Source: CAYRXM01 sp964449465 (GTDB lineage: Bacteria > Chloroflexota > Anaerolineae > JAFGEY01). From it: a stretch of 64,000 nt of DNA. Positions within the stretch are counted from its first letter, which is position 1. Each line of letters starts with the position of its first letter. The position numbers and the translations under genes are program-made. This document shows positions 16,000 to 26,351 of this stretch, one piece after another. Under the pieces are notes generated by a model that had not been told where the DNA came from, did no database searches, and worked only from the letters and a program-made list of their open reading frames with translations. The DNA lies in assembly GCA_964449465.1 (NCBI GenBank), contig CAYVBK010000016.1, positions 41,784-105,783 of the forward strand, in the 5' to 3' direction.

Positions 16000-17663
16000 A
16001 CCGTCAAATCGGACTGTTCACGGGCATCCTGATCGTTTTGCTCGGCGTGTTGGCCTGGCTGACGCTGTCGCCGTTGTATTCGACTCCATCAGATCAGGCC
16101 ATTCGCTCGCGTCGTACCATCCCCAACACCGATGTCAACCCGTTCGGAGCCAATTTTTTTCTCGAGCGCGAGGTCGAGGCCTGGAAACGGCAGGAAACCG
16201 TGCGCATGGCTCGCGACGCCGGCATCGGCTGGGCCAAGCAGCAGTTTATCTGGGCCGAGATCGAGCCGCAGCGCGGCCAGTTTAGCTGGAAAAAGTACGA
16301 TGACATTGTAGACCTGTGCGCCAAATTCGACATTCAGGTCATTGCCCGACTGGACGGCGCCCCCAACTGGTCGCGCCAGGACAATTCCATGCCCGGCCGT
16401 CCGCCGGATGATTTCCAGGATTATGGCGAATTTGTCTATCGTTTTGTCGAACACTATCGTGGGCGCATCCGCTATATCCAAATCTGGAACGAGCCCAACC
16501 TGTACATCGAGTGGGGCAACCGGCCGGTAGACCCGGCCGGGTATGTCGAGTTGTTGCGCATCGCTTACCGTCGGGCCAAAGAAGCCGACCCCAACATCTA
16601 TGTGCTGAGCGCGCCGCTGGCGATCACATTGGGCGAGCCACATCCCGAACCGGGCAAATGGCGGGCGATGAATGACCTGCAATTTCTGGACGAAATGTAC
16701 AAAGCCGGCGCCGCGCCGTATTTTGACATCCTGGCCGCCAATGCTTTTGGGATGGACTTGCCGCCCGAAGACCCCCCTTCGCCGGGCAAACTCAACATGG
16801 CTCGGGTGCTGTTACAGCGGCAGGTGATGGAGCGATACGGGGATAAGAATAAAGCAGTGTGGTTTAATGAATATGGATGGAACGCGGCGCCCGAGTCTTT
16901 TTCGACCGAGGCATTGCTCTGGAAGCGGGTCAGTGAAAAAGAGCAGGCCGAGTACACGCTGCGAGGGATCGAGTATGCGCGACAAAACTGGCCCTGGGCC
17001 GGTGTGTTCAACATCTGGTACTTTAGACAGGTCGGTCATATTGACCCTCAAGACGCCGGCTATTATTTTCGCATGGTAGATGTCAACTTTGTGCCGCGCC
17101 TGGTTTACCTGGCCGTCAAGGACAAGGCGGCGCAAATTCACGAAGCCGGCCCCGGCTATTTTGAAGAGACTCACCCGGCCGTTCAGGCTTCGGCCGATTG
17201 GACAGCCCAGATCGTCCCGTTGGCTAGTGGCCAGGCTGTTCTTGCCAGCGACCAGGCCCAGGCCAGCCTGACGTTTACCTTTTATGGCGGTCAGGTCTAT
17301 TTGACGGCCTGGGGAGGGCCACGGGCCGGGCAATTGATCGCCACAGTAGATGGACAAAATGTGGAGGGACTGCCGCTCGACCGGCAAGGCCGCTCTTTTA
17401 TTGACCTGTACGCTCCCGAACCGACTATTGAGACCGTTCGCCTGATTTCTGCGGTCAGCTCCAAACGTCGCACTTTGCGTTTGACGGTGAGTGATGAAGC
17501 CAACCCGACCTCAAGCGGCTATCAGTGTGTCATAGATGCCCTCGAAGTGCGTGTGGTTGCCGACCGCACCTGGCCGGTCTTGCCCATTGTGCTGACCGGG
17601 ATAGGGTGTGCGGTGGCAGGCGGCTTGTTGGTGCGGGCCATTCGTCAGGCCGCCCGCCGCTGA
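15996..17663 (+). CDS. Membrane-anchored TIM-barrel glycoside hydrolase-like protein
   Basis: The 555-aa protein has an N-terminal membrane segment (about 6-27), a TIM barrel similar to clan GH-A enzymes such as GH39 and GH5 (about 45-380), a beta-sandwich (about 400-525) and a C-terminal transmembrane helix. The acid/base Glu166 lies in IQIWNEPN and the nucleophile Glu292 in VWFNEYGWN, both intact. It should hydrolyse or remodel a glycan outside the membrane. The GTG start overlaps the lgt TGA (GTGA), so translation is probably coupled. The substrate is not evident. Confidence 0.78.
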   Translation: MNRQIGLFTGILIVLLGVLAWLTLSPLYSTPSDQAIRSRRTIPNTDVNPFGANFFLEREVEAWKRQETVRMARDAGIGWAKQQFIWAEIEPQRGQFSWKKYDDIVDLCAKFDIQVIARLDGAPNWSRQDNSMPGRPPDDFQDYGEFVYRFVEHYRGRIRYIQIWNEPNLYIEWGNRPVDPAGYVELLRIAYRRAKEADPNIYVLSAPLAITLGEPHPEPGKWRAMNDLQFLDEMYKAGAAPYFDILAANAFGMDLPPEDPPSPGKLNMARVLLQRQVMERYGDKNKAVWFNEYGWNAAPESFSTEALLWKRVSEKEQAEYTLRGIEYARQNWPWAGVFNIWYFRQVGHIDPQDAGYYFRMVDVNFVPRLVYLAVKDKAAQIHEAGPGYFEETHPAVQASADWTAQIVPLASGQAVLASDQAQASLTFTFYGGQVYLTAWGGPRAGQLIATVDGQNVEGLPLDRQGRSFIDLYAPEPTIETVRLISAVSSKRRTLRLTVSDEANPTSSGYQCVIDALEVRVVADRTWPVLPIVLTGIGCAVAGGLLVRAIRQAARR

Positions 17664-17670
17664 ACCGATT

Positions 17671-18018
17671 TTATCTGGCGGCGAGGGGAACGATCAACAA
17701 TTGACCGGGGCGCAGTGGGGTGCGAGGGGCCAACCCGTTGGCTTTTTCCAGGTCTGGCACGCTCACCCCATAGGCGGCGGCAACGGCCTCTAGCGTTTCG
17801 CCAACGGCTACTGTGTGGATGAACGGCGTCGGTGGAGGTGGCAGGGTGGGCATCAAGATCGAGGTCGCCGTCGGCAGGGGCATCGGCGTAAAAGTGGGTG
17901 GCGGCGTCCAGGTTGGTGTTGGTTCGACCGGGCGGGCGGGGTTGCCCAGCAACGCACCAAAAACGATGATATTCAAGATCACTACAACCGTCAAAATCAG
18001 CCATTGCCTGGCAGTCAT
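17671..18018 (-). CDS. LysM-domain membrane protein
   Basis: This 115-aa protein has an N-terminal transmembrane helix (about 7-24), a Pro/Thr-rich spacer (about 30-65) and one LysM domain at the C-terminus, with HTVAVGETLEAVAAAYGVS and NGL...LRPGQLLIVP. LysM domains bind N-acetylglucosamine polymers such as peptidoglycan, so the protein probably tethers the membrane to the wall. The ATG at 18018 is chosen because the hydrophobic helix follows directly and GGACGAG lies upstream. It is monocistronic and convergent with the glycosidase gene, with 7 bp between them. Confidence 0.82.
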   Translation of the reverse strand: MTARQWLILTVVVILNIIVFGALLGNPARPVEPTPTWTPPPTFTPMPLPTATSILMPTLPPPPTPFIHTVAVGETLEAVAAAYGVSVPDLEKANGLAPRTPLRPGQLLIVPLAAR

Positions 18019-18063
18019 TGTCTCGTCCTGAAAGAGTCTCTGGAAATACGCTGTGATGAATAG

Positions 18064-18092
18064 ATTATACCCGCTTTTACTCACCTTGACAA
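18064..18092 (-). promoter_or_regulatory. Promoter of the LysM gene
   Basis: On the minus strand TTGTCA (18092-18087) and TATAAT (18069-18064) are spaced by 17 nt, five of six and six of six matches to consensus. It lies about 45 nt upstream of the start codon. Confidence 0.72.
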
Positions 18093-18154
18093 TTGCCCAT
18101 ATTTTCGAATGATATATTTGGTGGGTATATACAGTGGATATATCTACTTTCAGG

Positions 18155-18183
18155 TTGCCTTGTGGCGGGGTTTATGGTAGAAT
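18155..18183 (+). promoter_or_regulatory. Promoter of the REC-GAF regulator
   Basis: TTGCCT (18155-18160) and TAGAAT (18178-18183) are separated by 17 nt. The predicted start of transcription is near 18190, giving a leader of about 43 nt before the ATG at 18233. Confidence 0.65.
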
Positions 18184-18232
18184 CAAGCCAGCCTGCGATG
18201 GACAATACAAACCCACGTGGAGGGCAGATCGT

Positions 18233-19207
18233 ATGAGCCAGTTACCTCTGACCAGACCCAAGCCCGTCATCCTGGTGGTGGATGACGACATTGGCACTGT
18301 CGAATTGATCCAGATGATGCTTAATATGCGCGGATATGAGGTGGTTGCGGCTTTTTCCGGGCAAGAGGCCATGGCGATCATTCAAGAGTATGCCGGCCGC
18401 CGACGACCATGGCAGCCCATACCGCTGGACCTGATCCTGTTGGACATTATGATGCCCGGCATTGATGGGTTCAAAGTGTGTCAGTTTGTCAAAGAGGACC
18501 CGGTTCTGCAATACATTCCGGTGATCATGGTCACGGCGTTGGAAGGTTTGGCGGACAAGACGGCGGCAGTGGATTTTGGCGCAGATGGCTATGTGACCAA
18601 GCCGTTTATGCCCGATGAAATTCACTCGATCATCAAGGCCAAGCTGCAAATCAAGCGGCGCGAAGAGATGTTGCTGCGGCAGAATCGAGAGCTGGTCGCT
18701 TTGAACGCCATCGCCGAGGCCGCTAACAGCACCCTCAACCCGGTCCACGTGTTGCAGGCCAGTCTGTCGGCACTGATCCAGGTCACTGATTTGTCGGCGG
18801 CGGCGGTCTATTTATATGATGAGGCGGCCGGTTCGTTGATCTTGATTGCCCAGCATCACGTCTGCCGGCCCGACACGCTCTCGGCCCGGCAAGGCATCGC
18901 GGCTCAGGTCTTGCGCTCTCAACAGGTCTATATCGCCGATGAGTCAGATGAGAGCTGCGATCCCTCTCAAGAGCCAGTGACAGATAAATCTGTGCCGTGT
19001 ATGTGGGTGCCATTGCGCGGCGTCGAACATTCTTTGGGCGTGCTGGAAGTGTATCGCTCCGAGTTCTTTTCTTTTGAAGCGCGTGACCGTGAGATTTTTT
19101 CTACTATCGGCAACCGCATTGGCATCGCTTTGGAAAACGCCCAAATCTTTCACAGCACCCAAATGTTGCTGTCCCGCTCGGCCGAGTTGGGTCCTCTTGT
19201 GCCTTGA
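18233..19207 (+). CDS. Response regulator with REC and GAF domains
   Basis: The 324-aa protein has a receiver domain (about 12-135) with the acidic pair in LVVDDD, the phosphoacceptor Asp in LILLDIMMPG and the conserved Lys in TKPF. A helical linker follows (about 140-165), then a GAF domain (about 170-315) ending ALENAQIFH. GGAGGG lies about 9 nt before the ATG. No output or kinase domain follows: the frame ends shortly after the GAF helix with SRSAELGPLVP. This could be a natural short form, or a truncation, because the next 1 kb consists of gene remnants. No cognate kinase is adjacent. Confidence 0.82.
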   Translation: MSQLPLTRPKPVILVVDDDIGTVELIQMMLNMRGYEVVAAFSGQEAMAIIQEYAGRRRPWQPIPLDLILLDIMMPGIDGFKVCQFVKEDPVLQYIPVIMVTALEGLADKTAAVDFGADGYVTKPFMPDEIHSIIKAKLQIKRREEMLLRQNRELVALNAIAEAANSTLNPVHVLQASLSALIQVTDLSAAAVYLYDEAAGSLILIAQHHVCRPDTLSARQGIAAQVLRSQQVYIADESDESCDPSQEPVTDKSVPCMWVPLRGVEHSLGVLEVYRSEFFSFEARDREIFSTIGNRIGIALENAQIFHSTQMLLSRSAELGPLVP

Positions 19208-19259
19208 TCGCACCCCGATTCCTCGCTTCACAGTTCTGCGGCGCGACGACGGCTCTTGC

Positions 19260-19553
19260 CTATTGCGATGGTCGGGTCAGACGGTGACTCTTCTGTTTGA
19301 GCCACAGCCCGGCCATACGGGCGGCGTCGGCAATTCCCCTACCCCAACGAATGAAATAAGCCAGCGGCCACAGCCAGGCCGGGCGCAGTTGGTATCGCCA
19401 GCGCATGTAGGCCGGCGTAGGCACAACCATATCCCACGTTGTGGCGATGCGCGCCGGCCAGGGCAATGCGCCGATGCCAACGCTCAGATGCCCCAATGCC
19501 GTCAAGGCTGTGGCTTGCCCCCTCTGCGTGGCGGCCAGTCCTGCCGCCGACCT
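19260..19553 (-). pseudogene. 3' remnant of a PF14907-type nucleotidyltransferase gene
   Basis: About 95 codons match the C-terminal fifth of the intact nucleotidyltransferase at 25104-26351, from SAAGL through IGALPWP and PTPAYMRWRYQLRPAW. DNA identity is very high over a stretch of about 70 bp near 19368-19437. The region encoding the N-terminal four fifths, including the nucleotide-binding motif, is absent; similarity stops where a plus-strand remnant begins. The open frame continues upstream without similarity, so this is unlikely to be functional. Confidence 0.75.
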
Positions 19554-20169
19554 GACCGGGCAAAACCCGGTGGGGGTGAGCATTGCCGGGGCGCTGATCC
19601 TGATGGCCCCTTCGCTGTACATTGTTTATGGCTGGAGGGGCAAGACACACGCCGCCGTGCTGGGAATGACGCTGAGCCTGCTCCTCACCTGGCTGCTGGC
19701 GGCGATCTTTGTCGGCTGGATGCACGTCAACGGTCTGGGTGACGAGTCGATGAGTTTTTTGGTCGTTGCCACATGGGTCGAACTCGACCCGCGCGGGCTG
19801 GTGCTGGCAGGCATCATCCTGGGCACGCTGGGCATGCTCGATGACATCGCCATCGGCCTGGCCTCGACCGTGTTCGAACTGGCCGATGCGAACCCCAATC
19901 TGTCGCGGCAAGAGCTGTTCAAACGCAGCATGGTCGTCGGCGTGGATCACTTTGCCTCGATGGTCAACTCGTTGATGCTGGCCTACGTCGGCGCGTCGCT
20001 GCCCTTGTTTCTCCTGCTGATGATCTACCAGTAGCCGCTGGGCTTTACGCTCAACCGCGAGGTATTTGTCGAGGAAATCGCACGCACGCTGGTCGGGGGG
20101 ATTGGGCTGATGCTCACTGGCCCGATCACCAGCCTGATCGCCTGCTGGGTGGCTCGACGCAAGAATTAG
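19553..20169 (+). pseudogene. YibE/F-like membrane protein remnant
   Basis: The C-terminal half of a YibE/F-family multi-pass membrane protein is recognisable: hydrophobic segments around GALILMAPSLYIVYGW, then LAGIILGTLGMLDDIAIG, FKRSMVVGVDHFASMVNS, and, after an in-frame TAG at 20032-20034, FTLNREVFVEEIARTLVGG and a last membrane segment ending RRKN. The N-terminal half is missing: the frame starts abruptly at the junction with the minus-strand nucleotidyltransferase remnant and has no ribosome-binding site. Truncation plus an internal stop mark it as a pseudogene. Confidence 0.75.
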
Positions 20170-20185
20170 TCCTTCAACCCTCCCG

Positions 20186-20221
20186 TTTCTCGTTCACACG
20201 CTCCGGCGTGTAGGCGAGAAA
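20186..20221. terminator. Imperfect hairpin between convergent coding regions
   Basis: TTTCTCG...CGAGAAA (7 bp) encloses ACACGC-TCCG-GCGTGT (6 bp) after a 3-nt mismatch. It sits between the YibE/F remnant and the 3' end of the acyl-CoA synthetase gene. There is no strong T-run on either strand, so termination is possible but unproven. Confidence 0.4.
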
Positions 20222-20228
20222 CAATTTA

Positions 20229-21767
20229 TCATCGAGAAACATCCTCGCGCAGCGATTTTTTATCCAGTTTGCCAATAGCGGTATAGTCAAGCGCGTCACG
20301 AAAATCGATGACCGCCGGCATTTGGTAGCGGGCAACGCGCGGTTTCAGCCAGGCCAACAGCGTCGATTGGTCGAGCACAGCGCCCGGCCTGGTGATCACC
20401 ACGGCTTTTAGCCGCTGGCCAAATTCCGGATTGGGGATGCCAAAAACCGCCGCCGATTCGATGTCTGGATGCTGGATGAGGACATTTTCCAGTTCAACCG
20501 GGTAGACTTTTTCGCCTCCCGAGATAACCATTTCATCGGCGCGGCCGCAGAGGAAAATGTCACCCTCGGCGTCTTGATAAGCTAGGTCGCCTGTTTGGAC
20601 CCAGTTTGCCCGGTTAGCGGTCCAGGTGCTGCTGATCCAGAGTTGACCCACCGTTCCCGCGTCCACCTCGCGGCCCGCTTGGTCGACGATTTTGGCGCGC
20701 ACGCCCGGAATCGGCTTGCCGGCGGCCTGGGGTTTCCTGCTCAGGGTCTCTGGCACGCCCATGATGGAAAAGCCGGCTTCCGAGCTGCCGTACAGGTTGA
20801 ACAATATGGGGCCGAGCCGTTCGAGTGTCTTTTGGGCCAAGTCCGAGCTGAGAAAGGCGCTGCCAGCAATGATGCATCGCAGGGATGACAGCGAATCCGG
20901 GTCCAAGTCGAGCATACGCTGGAGCATCAACGGCACCACGGTCATGGCCTCGATGCGGTTGGCGACGATCAGCGAGCAGGCTCGTGCAGCATCGAATCGT
21001 TCCGTAAAATACATTTCGGTGCCGAGGGCAAGGCCAATGAACAGGAACGAGAGGCCGTGCCCGTGGCAAATGGGCGGCGCGATATAGATCGAGCGGCATT
21101 GGTCAAGATGGGCCTGGGTGAGAAAGACAAAAAAGGGCGGCAAAAAGCCCAAAACAGAAGGTTTGCGACTCGCCGACTTGGGGCGGCCTGTCGTTCCGCC
21201 GGTCAACACCACAATGTTGGCCGGTTTTGCTTTGCCCAGGCGCACCTGGTGGGGCCGCACGCTCGATGATAGACGATCGATCGACGGATCGGTGGGGTGA
21301 TAGGCCGGGAGGGACCTGGATATTAGCGGCGTGTTTTCGAACACGTGGGCGACCTGCTCGTCATAGACCACCAGATCGAAGCGGGTGCGCTCTGCCAGTG
21401 TCAGGAGCTGGCTCGAACCCATTTCGGGGTTGACGAGCAAGACATGCGCCCCTAGTCGAGAGGCAGCAAATATGACCTTGATCGCCGCGGCGTGGCTGCG
21501 GCAGACGATGGCGACCTTTTGCTGGCTGCAAATGCCATAATCCATGTGCAGCGCGACGGCCAGCGCCTCGGCCTGCTCCCAGAGCCGGGTATAGCTCAAC
21601 CGCCCGCGGTCATCAACGACGGCAGTGCGATCGGGGTGCAGCCTGGCCGCGATGCGCAGCAGCGCCATGAGGTTGATGCCCGTTGTCCGTATCGCCTGGA
21701 AAAGGTGCAGCAGCCCGGCAGGGGTCAACAGACGAATCCGGTACAGTTTGTGGATCAGGGTAAACAT
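20229..21767 (-). CDS. AMP-dependent acyl-CoA synthetase-like protein
   Basis: The 512-aa protein belongs to the acyl-adenylate-forming superfamily and probably activates a carboxylic acid to its CoA ester through an acyl-AMP. Motifs include VLTGGTTGRPKSA (P-loop-like), NLYGSSEAGF, TGDLAYQD, GRADEMVISGGEKVYP and the C-terminal GKLDKKSLRE with the catalytic lysine. It lies 6 bp downstream of an SDR gene on the same strand, so the two are co-transcribed. Actinobacteria have similar SDR/synthetase pairs in lipid metabolism. No carrier domain is attached. The substrate chain length cannot be read from sequence. Confidence 0.88.
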   Translation of the reverse strand: MFTLIHKLYRIRLLTPAGLLHLFQAIRTTGINLMALLRIAARLHPDRTAVVDDRGRLSYTRLWEQAEALAVALHMDYGICSQQKVAIVCRSHAAAIKVIFAASRLGAHVLLVNPEMGSSQLLTLAERTRFDLVVYDEQVAHVFENTPLISRSLPAYHPTDPSIDRLSSSVRPHQVRLGKAKPANIVVLTGGTTGRPKSASRKPSVLGFLPPFFVFLTQAHLDQCRSIYIAPPICHGHGLSFLFIGLALGTEMYFTERFDAARACSLIVANRIEAMTVVPLMLQRMLDLDPDSLSSLRCIIAGSAFLSSDLAQKTLERLGPILFNLYGSSEAGFSIMGVPETLSRKPQAAGKPIPGVRAKIVDQAGREVDAGTVGQLWISSTWTANRANWVQTGDLAYQDAEGDIFLCGRADEMVISGGEKVYPVELENVLIQHPDIESAAVFGIPNPEFGQRLKAVVITRPGAVLDQSTLLAWLKPRVARYQMPAVIDFRDALDYTAIGKLDKKSLREDVSR

Positions 21768-21773
21768 CGTCCC

Positions 21774-22576
21774 TCACGGTTTTGGTTTCAACCATCGGCC
21801 CATGATCGCTTCCCAGGGCCAGCGGAAAAGGACAGCGGCCAACTGTGCCGGCACGATCCACCAGGGCGCATAGGTGCGCCGGCGTGAGTTGATCGCCTTG
21901 CAGATCAGTTGGGCGACGTGTTCGGGCTGCATGGCGGGCATGTTCCGGTAGGCGCGAGTCGGTTCGATCATCCTCGTGCGCACCAAAGGCAAGTAAATCG
22001 TCGTCGTGCAGACACCTCTGGCGTTCAATTCCGGCGCGATAGAACGAAACCACTGGTCGAACGCCGTTTTCGAGGCTTGATAGGCCGCCCATTTGGGCAG
22101 CGGCGCCAGGAGCACATTAACCGCCGAGATATTGATCACCTGCCCTTGGCGGTCAACCAGCATGGGGATGAGCGAGAGCAAGAGCTGCACCGGGCCAAAA
22201 TAGTTCAGGTTCATGGTTCGCGTAAAATCGTGCAGGCGATCGAGCGAGTCGAAAATGGAGCGACGGATCGATTGGCCGGCATTGCTGACAAAAACATCGA
22301 CCCCGTTGGGCAGCCGGTGCAGTTCCTGGAGCAGCATGTCAACCTGGGCCGTGTCGCGCAGGTCACAGGGAAACACGTCGGCGCGGCCCCCACGCTCCTC
22401 GACGCGTTTTTTCACCTCGAACAATTTATCTGCGGTGCGCGCCACGAGAAACAGGTGGACGCCCGTCTCGGCCAGGCTCTCGGCCAGGCACTCGCCAATG
22501 CCATAGCTCGCACCGGTGATAAGCACCGTCTTTCCGGCCAACTGCTTTTGCAGTTTGGAACGGCTGTACCAGAGGA

Positions 22577-22598
<22 letters not shown>
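21774..22598 (-). CDS. Short-chain dehydrogenase/reductase
   Basis: The 274-aa protein is a classical SDR: the cofactor motif TGASYGIG is at about 27-34, NAG follows at about 107, and the catalytic YQASK is near 175. ARTADKL after the second strand suggests NADP preference. A hydrophobic N-terminus (MKFLFFPFLWY) may associate with the membrane. The ATG at 22598 is preferred; one in-frame ATG lies six codons earlier. It heads a two-gene unit with the acyl-CoA synthetase, suggesting reduction of a fatty acyl or keto-acyl intermediate. Its first 22 bp overlap the divergent ABC-F gene. Confidence 0.87.
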
Positions 22599-24427
<1,829 letters not shown>

Positions 24428-24461
24428 TTGGATGGACGAATTCGCCGGAGACTGAACGACT

Positions 24462-24917
24462 TTACTTTCTTGAATCAGCCCGGACGAGTACCATATAATC
24501 GACCAGCGCATTCAGCCCGTGCAGGTAGCTGCGCCAGCCAAAGCCGGAAATCTGCCCCACGCACACCGGCGCGATCAAAGAGCTGTGCCGGAACGGTTCT
24601 CGTGCATAGATGTTGGACAGATGCACCTCGACCGTGGGGATGGCCACTCCGGCCAGGGCATCGCAGATGGCGACGCTGGTGTGGGTGTACGCGCCGGGGT
24701 TGATCAGGATGCCGTCGGCCCAGCCCAACGCCTCGTGGATCAGGTCGATCAACACGCCCTCGTGGTTCGACTACTCTATGCGCAATTCGACGCCGTGCTT
24801 GTCGGCGGCGACGCGCAGGGCGGCATTGATCTCGTCAAGCGTGCGCCGGCCATAGATGCCGGTCTCGCGCTTGCCGAGCAAATTCAAGTTAGGGCCGTGC
24901 AAAACGAGAATGTTCAT
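24462..24917 (-). pseudogene. aroQ: Type II 3-dehydroquinate dehydratase gene with a single amber codon
   Basis: Conceptual translation through one stop gives a complete AroQ (about 151 codons): LHGPNLNLLGKRE, the catalytic Tyr in IYGRR, NHEG, NPGAYTHTS and the catalytic His in EVHLSNIYARE. The amber TAG at 24773-24771 stands exactly where family members have Gln (RIEQSNHEG), consistent with a CAG to TAG change. No frameshift or other decay is seen, so the lesion is recent or a sequencing error. Its product would dehydrate 3-dehydroquinate in the shikimate pathway. The ribosome-binding region lies inside the repeat at 24921. Confidence 0.85.
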
Positions 24918-24920
24918 GGG

Positions 24921-25084
24921 TGACTCTCCTGAAAAAAGGTGGATTTAACCACAAAGAACACAAAGATCACAAAGAAAATTCAGATTGAGCTTGAAATTGT
25001 TCAAATACAACATTGAAATAATTAATGCAAGTCTTGACTTTCTTCGTGTACTTGGTGTTCTTGGTGGTTTTTTCAGTGGACTCA
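24921..25084 (+). repeat. 164-bp intergenic repeat, copy A (inverted relative to copy B)
   Basis: This 164-bp segment is the reverse complement of 45767-45930 with about six mismatches by eye. Its ends carry imperfect complementary blocks of the type ACCACCAAGAACACCAAG and CTTTGTGGTT, so each copy can fold into a long hairpin. It separates aroQ from the nucleotidyltransferase gene. Confidence 0.92.
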
Positions 25085-25103
25085 TGGGTGTCCTCTCGAT
25101 TTC

Positions 25104-26351
25104 TCAAGGTGAACGGTCGCGTTCAAACCGCATCCCAATGAGACGAACAGTGTCCCGCAAGCCATTGAACCAGCGCACGAGATAAGCCAGCGGCCACAGC
25201 CAGGCCGGGCGCAGTTGGTATCGCCAGCGCATGTAGGCCGGCGTAGGCACGATTTGCTCCCATGCGGCCATCCACCGATCCGGCCAGGGCAATGCTCCAA
25301 TGCCGATACCCAAATGCCCCATCGGTATCAGCGCCGTGGTCCGCAATCTCTGCTCCATCACCAGGCCTGCCGCCGACTTGGGCGGGCTGCTTTTTTCTGA
25401 CACCATCTGACCAGCTTGATGGGTTTGAAAGCGCAGCATCACGGCCTGCAAAGCAACATCTAACACCTCGTCCCAACCCAGCACATCTACCTGCCGCGTC
25501 AGGTCATCCCACTCGATGCGCTCCCCCATTTGTTCCAGCAGGATATACACATCATAATACTTGATCAGGGTCATATAGGCCTCACCGTGTTGCAGCACCA
25601 TATGCGCGGCCAGGTGAAGCAGCTGCGCAGTCGGTGCCAGCCAGCTCACGCCCGGACCGGGAAATGTGTGATTGACCGGCGGCAGCGGCTCTATATGCGA
25701 CCAGAACCACTCCAACCGCGGTGCATAGGGATGGTGAGGGGCTGTCACCAGCGAATGATGGATTTCAATATCGGTGGGATGCTGTGCGCCGCTCAAGTGG
25801 GAATGAAATTCTAGCATGCGCTGAAAATTCGGTCCCACTGACGGTGTTGGCAGATCATAGCCCTGCGACCGGCAGCGTCGAATCGCTTCCTGAATCTGTT
25901 GCGGCCGCACCAGAATGTCCAGATCGCCCATCAGCCGCAAGGCCGGGTGCGGGTAGATGGTTTGCGCCAGGGCGGCGCCCTTGAGCAGCACCAACGGTGA
26001 AATGAACGGGGCCAGAGCCGGCAGGATGCGCTCATTTACACCACCCAGAAACATCTGCTGGCGCAGATAGGCCTGCAAAAACAGTGTCTTGAGATGCAAC
26101 GGCAATGCAGGCGGAGCTGCGGCGGGGTAGCCTTGACGATTCCACGTCCAATACAGCAGCGGGGCCACCCCCTCTTGCACGGCCATCACTTTCATATCAT
26201 GCCATCGGTCGGGCGACCAGACGGCCCAGTCCACCATGTCGCTGCGCCCGGAGAGGGCCAGGCACAGCGCGCTGTAGAGTTGTTCGGGTGCGCTCAAGCG
26301 CGGGTATCGCTGCTGCAAAATTTGTCGGGTTGAGTCGGGCCAGTCAATCAT
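25104..26351 (-). CDS. Nucleotidyltransferase family protein (PF14907-like)
   Basis: This 415-aa protein resembles the uncharacterised nucleotidyltransferase family often found near PqqD-like, HprK-like and lasso-peptide genes. The signature LVLLKGAALAQTIYPHP followed by RLMGDLDILV (the Asp pair that binds metal and nucleotide in polymerase-beta-like folds) lies at about 125-150. DIEIHHSLV comes later. The ATG at 26351 overlaps the stop of the ABC exporter gene by 8 bp; earlier ATG and TTG codons are possible. It is the last gene of the biosynthetic operon. A second homologue is at 55404-56531 and a remnant at 19260. The substrate is unknown. Confidence 0.8.
   Translation of the reverse strand: MIDWPDSTRQILQQRYPRLSAPEQLYSALCLALSGRSDMVDWAVWSPDRWHDMKVMAVQEGVAPLLYWTWNRQGYPAAAPPALPLHLKTLFLQAYLRQQMFLGGVNERILPALAPFISPLVLLKGAALAQTIYPHPALRLMGDLDILVRPQQIQEAIRRCRSQGYDLPTPSVGPNFQRMLEFHSHLSGAQHPTDIEIHHSLVTAPHHPYAPRLEWFWSHIEPLPPVNHTFPGPGVSWLAPTAQLLHLAAHMVLQHGEAYMTLIKYYDVYILLEQMGERIEWDDLTRQVDVLGWDEVLDVALQAVMLRFQTHQAGQMVSEKSSPPKSAAGLVMEQRLRTTALIPMGHLGIGIGALPWPDRWMAAWEQIVPTPAYMRWRYQLRPAWLWPLAYLVRWFNGLRDTVRLIGMRFERDRSP

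Noticed and set aside
24462..24917. Amber codon read as an amino acid (genetic code change)
   Set aside because: TAG is used as a normal stop for several intact genes in the window, so a point nonsense mutation is simpler.
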